From positions 806,001-870,000 of the forward strand of contig CAWEVL010000011.1 of the NCBI GenBank assembly GCA_963812525.1: 64,000 nucleotides of DNA, in the 5' to 3' direction. The translations under genes were made by a program, and so were the position numbers. Below, one piece after another: positions 57,262 to 64,000 of this stretch. Source of the stretch: Bog-756 sp963812525. GTDB lineage: Bacteria; Actinomycetota; Acidimicrobiia; Acidimicrobiales; RAAP-2. A model generated the notes under the pieces. It searched no databases, was not told where the DNA came from, and saw only the letters and a program-made list of their open reading frames with translations. How positions within the stretch are numbered: position 1 is the first letter of the stretch; every line of letters begins with the position of its first letter.

Positions 57262-58086
57262 TCAGATGGTGAACGCCAGGTGGTCGGCCAACCGCCGGGA
57301 CAGCAGGGGGTCACCGGACAGCCGCACCTCGCCGCCCGGTCCGGACGGTCCGTCGTCCCGTCCGCCGGCCAGGCGTAGGAACAGGGGTACCGGCAGTTCG
57401 ATCCCCACGGTGACGGGACCGTCGAGTTCGTCCACCACCGAGGCCCGGCCGTCCACCTGGACCAGGTACGTACAGGCCGGCTCGCCGGTGAGCTCGATGG
57501 CCACGCGCGAACCGTCGGGCAGACCGGCGCGCCGCCCCACGATGTAGCCGAGCCCGGTGGCCACCTCCTCCAGGCAGGAGGCCTGGTGGTCGCCAGCGGC
57601 CCGGGCCGGCAGGCCCAGGGCGAACCGGATGTCGTGCTCGTGCATGAAGCAGTCGAAGTGCCGGATCCTCATGAACCGTCCGTACGTCTCGTCGCGCCCG
57701 ACCGGTGTCCATGACGGTGCGTCGAATTCGGCCTGGGTCATAGCGTCCAGCGTGGCCAGACGACCGGCGGTGACCGCCTCCCACCGACGCCAGGATCTCC
57801 GGACCACCGAGCGGCCGCATCGACTCCACCCAGACCTCGTTGGCCTCGGCGACGGGGTTCTCCATGTGGCACCAGGTGGGCGATGTCCACCGTCGGCGGT
57901 GCGGTGCCGGACAGCATCGCCTCCGTCCCCACCATGTGGCTCAGGACGTCCTGGACCGACCAGCCCGGCAGGCAGGTGGGGGTCGCCCACTGGTCGTCAG
58001 TGAGGGCCGAGCACAGCGTCGGCGAGGGCGGCGAACTCGCTCCGCAGGAGGTCGGTGGTCCGGTCTCGGTCGACGATGGTCGGCAC
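57262..58086 (-). CDS. Maleylpyruvate isomerase family mycothiol-dependent enzyme, frameshifted
   Basis: This DinB/MDMPI-fold protein is of the actinobacterial type. GTG 58086 opens VPTIVDRDRTTDLLRSEFAAL. LTDDQWATPTCLPGWSVQDVLSHMVGTEAM (first metal His) follows in another frame. MENPVAEANEVWVESMRPLGGPEI comes next. The clean 3' part has WTPVGRDETYGRFMRIRHFDCFMHEHDIRFAL, with the metal-binding H-x-x-D...H-E-H-D. A substrate-binding beta domain ends it. Frame changes lie near 58015, 57860, 57780 and 57310. The family uses mycothiol as cofactor; the substrate is not known here. Confidence 0.75.
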
Positions 58087-58249
58087 GGGGCCACGGTACC
58101 GGCCCGGGAGACGAGCCGCGGGTCCCCGGGTCCCCGGTCCCCCATCAGTCGACGGCAAAGTTACCGACGGCCCGAGCAAACACTCAATACCCGCGGGGTC
58201 GGAGCCGATAGAGGAGGTGGAGCGAGTGGGGCGATGTGGAGACCGACGG

Positions 58250-60598
58250 ATGAGGCAACACGCCTGGAAGTACTGGATGATCAGTGGTGCCCTGGTGGTC
58301 GCCGGGTACTTCGCGCTCCCCGGGCCCACCGCCCAGGACGTCGTCTTCCTGGTCATCGGGATCGCCTCGGTGGCGGCCATCCTCATCGGGACCGCCCTCC
58401 ACCACCCCCAGGATCGACTCAGCTGGTACCTGTTGGCCGCGGGCGGTGGCCTGCTTCACCCTCGGTGACGCCGCCCAGAGCGCCTACGGGCTCATCCTCC
58501 ACCGGGCCGTGCCGTTCCCCTCGGTGGGTGATGCGCTCTACCTGGCCGGCTACCTCTTCGTCTTCGCCGGGATCCTCCGGCTCACCCGCAGCCCCGGCCG
58601 GGGCGCCCGCCGGGAGGACAACGCCGACGCCGCCATCATGGCCATGGCCGGACTGACCGTCTGGTGGCAGTTCCTCATGGACTCCTACGTCCACAACGGA
58701 TCCCTGGCCACCAGCGGCAAGCTGATGACCCTGGCCTACCCGGTCATGGACGTGATCCTGGTCTTCATCGTGTTCCGGGCCCTGTTGTTCGGCCGGGTCA
58801 ACCAGCCCTTCCACAAGCTGCTGGCCCTGGCCCTGGGGGCCATGTTCCTGTCCGACTTCATCTATGACCTGCTGGTGCGGCAGCAACCAGTACGCCACCG
58901 GCAATGCCGTGGACGCCCTCTTCCTCCTCGAGTACGTCCTCATCGGCGCGGCCGCCCTCCACCCGTCCATGGCCGAGGCCGTCACGCCCACCCCGCAGCA
59001 GAAGGCCAACATCTACGTCCGGGAGAACGACGGTCGGCGCCGCATCCCCGTGGTGGCCTTCGCCGGCTTCGTCCCTCCCAGTCTCCTGCTGGTCGCCAGT
59101 CTGCCTCGGCGCCTCCGTCAACGTGCCGGTGCATGTCCGGCATCTGCATCGCCGTCTTCGCCCTCATCTACCTGCGGTTGATGTGGCTCATCGGCACCAT
59201 CACCGGGCAGACCAGCGAGATCGAGGCCCACGCCCGCGCCCTCGAGGCGTCGCTCCGGCAGCGAGAGGCGCTCGAGTCCGACCTCCGGCACCTGGCCTTC
59301 CACGACGAGCTCACCGGTCTGGCCAACCGGGCGCTGCTCCACGACCGGGTGGAGCAGGCGTTGGCCTCGGCCCAGCGCACGGGCCAGACGGTGGCGCTGT
59401 GCTTCGGCGACCTCGACGGGTTCAAGACGGTCAACGACACCCTGGGCCATCACGTCGGCGACAGCGTCCTGGTCCGGGCCAGCCGGCTGCTCACCTCCAT
59501 CGTCCGCCCGGGCGACACCGTGGCCCGGCTGGGCGGTGACGAGTTCGCCGTCCTGATGGTGGACGTCGGACGCCCGGACGCCGCCGTCGACTTCGCCCAC
59601 CGGGTCGTGGCCGTCCTCCGTGACGCGCCGGACTTCGAGGGGACCCAGGTCGGGCCTGTCGATCAGCGTGGGCGTCGCCTACGGGGAGCCCGGCAAGACC
59701 ACCGAGCAGCTCCTGAGCGAGGCCGACTCCGCCATGTACGAGGCCAAGGAGACCGGGAAGAACCGGGTGGAGGTGTTCCGGTCCTCCATGCGCTCGCGCA
59801 TGCTGGAGCGGCTCGACCTGACCAGCGGGTTCCGGTGGGCGCTGGGCCGGTCCGAGTTCTTCCTCGAGTACCAGCCCATCGTGTCCCTGGCCGACCAGCG
59901 GTTGGTGGGCTTCGAGGCCCTCGTCCGCTGGAACCACCCCACGTCTGGGCGAGGTCGAGCCGCTCCGGTTCATCCCCATCGCCGAGGAGACCGGCTTCAT
60001 CGTGCCCCTGGGGCGCTGGGTGCTCGTCGAGGCGTGCGAGCAGCTGGCCGCCTGGAGCACCGAGTCGGGGCAGCCGCTCACCCTCTCGGTCAACCTGTCG
60101 AGGCGACAGCTCATCTCGCCCCACCTGACCGACGAGGTGCGGACGGCGCTGGCCCTGAGCGGCGTCGATCCCCACCAGCTCATGCTCGAGGTCACCGAGA
60201 GCGTCCTGATGGAGGACCCCCTCCGGGCCACCCAGGCCCTCTCCGACCTCCGGGCCCTGGGCATCCGCATCGCCGTGGACGACTTCGGTACCGGATACTC
60301 GTCCCTCAGCCACCTGCAGCGGTTCCCGGTCGACGTGCTCAAGATCGACAAGTCCTTCATCGACCCCCTGGCCCTGCAGAGCCCGGAGAGCTCTGCGCTG
60401 GTCACCGCCATCATCGGCCTGGCCGGCACGTTGGGCCTGGAGGTCATCGCCGAGGGCATCGAGCACCAGAGCCAACTCCACCGTCTGGTCGAGCTCGGCT
60501 GCCACCGTGGCCAGGGCTTCCTGATGGCCCGACCCCTGGGCCCGGACGCCGCCGAGAGCTTCATCACCGAGTTTGCCGGGAGTGCCGCCGTCGGGTGA
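58250..60598 (+). CDS. Membrane GGDEF-EAL protein (c-di-GMP metabolism), frameshifted
   Basis: ATG 58250 opens MRQHAWKYWMISGALVVAGYF. Eight or so membrane helices follow (to about 59205; NADAAIMAMAGLTVWWQFLM, DVILVFIVFRALLF, LLALALGAMFL among them). A coiled region leads into the GGDEF domain, FHDELTGLANRALL, with VARLGGDEFAVLM and RPGD five residues earlier. The EAL domain has FEALVRWNHP, MLEVTESVLM, DDFGTGYSSLSHL and IAEGIEHQSQL. All catalytic motifs are intact, but frame changes are needed near 58455, 58895, 59110, 59650 and 59945. The last 200 codons are clean. Confidence 0.88.
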
Positions 60599-60745
60599 CC
60601 GCCGGGTGACCGCCGACCGGGGCGGGCCAAGGACCGGGACGGGGGACAGGGCAGCCGCCATCGGGACGCTCCCCTACACTCGACGGCACCGGTACCGTAC
60701 CGATCCAGGGGGACCTCGATGGCGATTGCCGATGGCGGCTGACCG

Positions 60746-61868
60746 ATGACCACCGCCCAGACCCAGTTCACGCCGGCCGAGTTGTTGGCCGACCACGAGA
60801 CTGTCGAGCCGCTGGTCGTCGGCGGCGTGCGGTGCCACGGCGGGTTCGACGACCGGGGCCGGTACGTCTCACCACGGACCAAGTCCGGTGGCCGGCCATC
60901 GAGGCCTGGGAGGAGCAGCGCCGGGCCCAGTTCGGCACGCCCATCCTCGACGTGCCCCTCGACACCTGGCCGGAGAACTTCCCCAACGTGGCCCAGTCCA
61001 AGCTGCTGCTCCGGTCGGGGGCACCCGAGGCCATCATCAGCGCCCTGACCCGGATCGGGACGGTCGAGGGCTTCGGGGGGATGCTCCGGCTGCTGCCCGT
61101 CCCCGACTTCGCCCGGGCCTTCGAGGAGGACGTCGCCGGTACCGCCGTGGCCCACATCGGCGGCGGCCTGTTCGAGGCCCACGCCCGCGACGAGTCGGGC
61201 TTCGGCGACCAGGCCGGTCACGATCGCATGTGGTTCGTGGCCCGTGACATCGCCTTCGAGAACCCGGTGACCGAGGACCAGACCGCCGCCATGCTGACCC
61301 GGATGGGCATCGACACCCGACCCAAGTCAGCCGAAGCAGATCGGCCGACTCCGCCGCGCCGCCGTGGAGACCCGGGTGCTGCCCGACGACATCGACTTCA
61401 CCCTGGAGATGGTGGTCGGTCGGATGATCGGCCTGCTGCTCATCGAGATCTCCGCCTTCCACGGGTTCCAGTGGGCCGAGGAGGTGCTGGGCGACGCCGA
61501 GCTGGTGGCGGGGGACGGGGCCGCGGCCACCCTGGTGTCCTACATCCGCACGCGACGAGACGCCCCACGTGGCCTGGCTGCGCACCGCCCTCTCGGAGAT
61601 GCGCGACCGGACCTGGGTGGGCACCGGTGGCCGCACCCACGCCGGCGACCGAGATGATCGGGCGACTCTGGGACCGGGCCCTCCGTGACTCCCTCCTGCT
61701 GCGCCGCGGCGACAACCTCCGGTTCGTCATGGCGCGAGATCGAACGGTCGCTCGAGCGGCCGGGCCGACGCCGGCGACCTGGTGGAGGAGATGCTGTCCC
61801 TGGGGTCCGTGGTACGGGCGCCCGATGGGACCCTGTCCGACCCGCCCGGCACGCTGGTGCTCGGCTGA
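60746..61868 (+). CDS. Unknown protein, possible ferritin-like di-iron enzyme, frameshifted
   Basis: ATG 60746 opens MTTAQTQFTPAELLADHETVEP. Conserved-looking blocks follow: AIEAWEEQRRAQFGTPILDVPLDTWPENFPNV, AHIGGGLFEAHARDESGFGDQAGHDRMW, then LLIEISAFHGFQWAEEVLG. IRTDETPHVAWLRTALSEMRDRTW comes next and holds an E-x-x-H pair. It ends APDGTLSDPPGTLVLG. The helical pairs with Glu and E-x-x-H suggest a ferritin-like di-iron fold. About 374 codons are present. Frame changes lie near 60870, 61330, 61555, 61625, 61735 and 61790. Next downstream is an LLM oxidoreductase, 79 bp away. Confidence 0.55.
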
Positions 61869-61946
61869 GCCGAACCGGCCGCCACCCGTCCGCGCCCATC
61901 CCACCGACCGACTCCCCACCGGCACCGCCGGGCGAAAGGGTCCACC

Positions 61947-63309
61947 ATGAAGTTCGGGATCTTCTACGAGCACCAGCTCCCCCGCCCCTGGACCGGGGAG
62001 AGCGAGCAGCAGCTGATCACCGACGCCCTCGACCAGATCGAGCTGGCCGACCGGCTCGGCGTGCAGTACCTCTGGGAGGTCGAGCACCACTTCCTCGAGG
62101 AGTACTCCCACTCCAGCGCGCCCGAGGTGTTCCTGGCCGCGGCCAGCCAGCGCACCCGGCGCATGCGCATCGGCCACGGTGTGGTCCAGACGGCGCCGCG
62201 CTACAACCACCCGGCCCGCATCGCCGAGCGCATCGCCATGCTCGACCTGGTGTCCGACGGCCGGGTCGAGTTCGGCACCGGCGAGTCGTCCTCCGAGGCC
62301 GAGCTGGGTGGGTTCGGCGTCGACCGCGACACCAAGCGGGAGGCGTGGCTGGAGGGCCTCGAGGTGGCCATCCGCTGCATGACCGAGACGCCGTTCGGCG
62401 GCGTGGAGGGACGCTTCGTGTCGATGCCTCCCCGCAACGTCGTGCCCAAGCCCGTGCAGAAGCCGCACCCGCCGCTGTGGGTGGCCTGCAGCCGGCGCGA
62501 CACCATCCTGCTGGCCGCCGAGAAGGGCATCGGGGCCCTCAGCTTCGCCTTCATCGAGCCCGAGGACGCCCGGCAGTGGGTCGACGACTACGAGGCGGTG
62601 TTCCGCGACCGGTGCGTCCCGGTGGGTCTGTCGGTCAACCCGCAGGTGGCCTGCGTGACGCCGATGATGTGCGCCCGGCGCGAGGAGGACGCCCTGGCCC
62701 GGGGACTGGAGGGAGCCAACTTCTTCGGCTACTCGCTGGCCCACTACTACGTGTTCGGCGACCACGTCCCGGCCTCCACCGACGTCTGGGAGGAGTTCCG
62801 TCGCGCGCCGGGGCAAGATGGGCTACTCCCCCGAGGCCGCCCTGGCCAGCCGGCACCAGACCCTCGGGGCCAAGGCGGCGGCCGGCGACCAGACCGGGCT
62901 GCGGGGGGCGATCGGCACCCCGCAGCAGCTGCGCGAGTTCCTTCGCCGCTACGAGGCCGCCGGGGTGGACCAGCTGATCTTCGTGATGCAGGCCGGTCAC
63001 AACCGGCACGAGGACATCATGGAGTCGATCGAGCTGTTCGGGACCGAGGTGCTCCCCGAGTTCGTCGAGCGGGACGAGGCGCAGAGCCGGGCCAAGGCGG
63101 CCAAGTGGGAGCCGCTCATCGACGCGGCCCTGGCCCGCCGCCACCGGGAGGACCCGGTCATGCCGCCCGAGTACGTGATGCGGGCCATCCCCAAGCAGAT
63201 GGTCGAGGCCATGGCCAGCGATCCGGCCCGGCAGTGGTTGGAGGACCTCGCCGACAAGCAGGCCGCCGGGGTACACGACGAGGAATTTCAACGCCTGATC
63301 GACGGGTAA
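61947..63309 (+). CDS. LLM class flavin-dependent oxidoreductase, one frameshift
   Basis: This luciferase-like monooxygenase uses FMNH2 or F420. ATG 61947 opens MKFGIFYEHQLPRPW. LGVQYLWEVEHHFLEEYSHSSAPEVFLAAASQRT follows, then RIGHGVVQTAPRYNHPARIAERIAMLDLVSDGRVEFGTG. EGRFVSMPPRNVVPKPVQKPHPPLWVA comes next. A C-terminal part (62818-63309) has GTPQQLREFLRRYEAAGVDQLIFVMQAG. A single frame change near 62812 separates the halves. It is about 454 residues long, somewhat more than the usual 350-400 because of a helical tail. Confidence 0.88.
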
Positions 63310-63361
63310 CCGGGGCGCACCGCCCGCCGATGTCCGCTCCGGCGGTCCGAAGAATTACGCT

Positions 63362-63643
63362 GTGGGGGTGACCTCGACCCCGCCGACCGCCCTCCCCGGG
63401 TCCGCCGACAGCCCCGGGGTCACCGGTGGAGCCACCGCCGAGTTGCGGGTCGAGGGGATGCACTGCGGGTCGTGCGTCGCCCTCATCGAGGAGGCCCTCC
63501 ACGAGCAGTCGGGCGTGACCACGGCCTCCGTCGACCTCGAGTCGGCCCGGGCGGTGGTGGCGTACGACCCGGCCCTGGTCGGTCCGGATCAGCTGTGTGC
63601 CGCCATCGCCGAGGCGGGCTACACCGCCGCCGCGGTCGGCTAG
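63362..63643 (+). CDS. Heavy-metal-associated (HMA) domain copper chaperone
   Basis: This intact 93-residue protein starts at GTG 63362 (or GTG 63368). A 28-residue Ala/Pro-rich lead precedes an HMA domain: ELRVEGMHCGSCVALIEEAL, then VTTASVDLESARAVVAYDP and GYTAAAV. The G-M-H-C-x-x-C site binds Cu(I). It should hand copper to the adjacent P1B ATPase, whose gene begins 14 bp downstream. Confidence 0.88.
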   Translation: MGVTSTPPTALPGSADSPGVTGGATAELRVEGMHCGSCVALIEEALHEQSGVTTASVDLESARAVVAYDPALVGPDQLCAAIAEAGYTAAAVG

Positions 63644-63656
63644 GGGGACTCCGCCC

Positions 63657-64000
63657 ATGCCCACGGCCCCCGGAGCGGCCCCGCTGACGGTGGGGCCGGA
63701 CGACCTGGTGTTGGCCACCGCCGAGCTGGAGCTGGGTGGCATGCACTGCAGCGCCTGCGCCACCCGGATCCAGAAGACGCTGGGCCGCCTGCCTGCCGTG
63801 GCCAGCGCCTCCGTCAATCTGGCCACCACCCGGGCCTTCGTCTCCTACGACCCGGCCCGGCTGGACACCGACCTACTGTGCCGCGCCGTGTCCGAGGTGG
63901 GCTATACCGCAGCCCCGGTCGTCGACGACCAGTCCGGTCCCGGCCCGTCCGATCCCGACCACTGGCTCCTACGGGCCGCCATCTCGTGGCCCTTGGCCCT
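63657..64000 (+). CDS. Copper-translocating P-type ATPase, N-terminus (runs off the window)
   Basis: ATG 63657 opens MPTAPGAAPLTVGPDDLV, followed by an HMA domain with LGGMHCSACATRIQKTLG, SVNLATTRAFVSYDP and GYTAAPV. A short linker leads to the first membrane helix, cut by the window end. The layout, an HMA domain then a Trp-containing first helix, is that of CopA-type P1B-1 ATPases. It is co-directional with the chaperone gene and probably in the same operon. The catalytic DKTGT and CPC motifs lie outside the window. Confidence 0.82.
   Translation, partial: MPTAPGAAPLTVGPDDLVLATAELELGGMHCSACATRIQKTLGRLPAVASASVNLATTRAFVSYDPARLDTDLLCRAVSEVGYTAAPVVDDQSGPGPSDPDHWLLRAAISWPLA

Noticed and set aside
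58140..58249. Possible c-di-GMP riboswitch before the third GGDEF-EAL gene
   Set aside because: The sequence lacks a recognisable conserved tetraloop/receptor core. The idea came only from the downstream gene.

Overview
The window is a chromosomal segment of a very GC-rich actinobacterium. Mycothiol-type maleylpyruvate isomerase homology, DUF2630 and DUF4190 small proteins, TANNNT-type leaderless starts and a mec-cysO-cysM sulfur-carrier operon all point to Actinomycetota. The gene mix (acyl-CoA dehydrogenase, SDRs, LLM oxidoreductase, many short membrane proteins) would suit an Acidimicrobiia-like lineage, but this is inference and no 16S is present.

Layout. 1-13 kb is housekeeping: a PhyH fragment, tRNA-Cys, a glycosyltransferase, a GlnD-type PII uridylyltransferase, an L,D-transpeptidase and an enoyl-CoA hydratase. 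It also holds a leftward operon in the order mec, cysO, cysM, metallo-beta-lactamase phosphodiesterase, rph, rdgB, which matches the Mycobacterium tuberculosis Rv1334-Rv1341 order with two genes missing. smpB and ssrA (tmRNA) follow in the opposite direction. The ssrA 3' end looks like an old integration point. From 13.7 to about 24 kb the DNA is visibly less GC-rich and gene-poor, with small unknown proteins, an integrase remnant, an interspersed repeat family, a large repeat-rich secreted protein and tandem copies of a Cys/His microprotein.

24-37 kb returns to ordinary metabolism: a BadF-type sugar kinase divergent from a GH4 glycosidase, a 5'-truncated ATP-grasp gene, formate-THF ligase, a lipoprotein followed by an ABC transporter with two duplicated permeases, and an MFS exporter. 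37.3-38.1 kb is a tract of C homopolymers that is probably a sequencing or assembly artefact and breaks a lipoprotein/hydrolase gene.

38.7-57.2 kb is clean, intact coding sequence: hydrolases, acyl-CoA dehydrogenase, three SDR/NAD(P)-binding proteins, an NlpC/P60 wall hydrolase with 42-residue repeats, an MFS exporter, a COQ4-motif protein, a Gfo/Idh/MocA oxidoreductase, a PLP decarboxylase, two coupled GGDEF-EAL proteins, a quinone oxidoreductase and a GNAT. 57.3-64 kb holds a mycothiol-dependent isomerase-like gene, a third GGDEF-EAL protein, a possible di-iron protein, an LLM flavin oxidoreductase, and a copper chaperone plus the start of a P1B ATPase.

A dominant technical feature is that most genes at 0.7-37 kb and 57.3-62.8 kb are broken by single-base frameshifts, while 38.7-57.2 kb has almost none. 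I treat these as probable sequence errors. Genes are reported as whole CDS with the breaks noted, so their outer coordinates are firmer than their internal frames.
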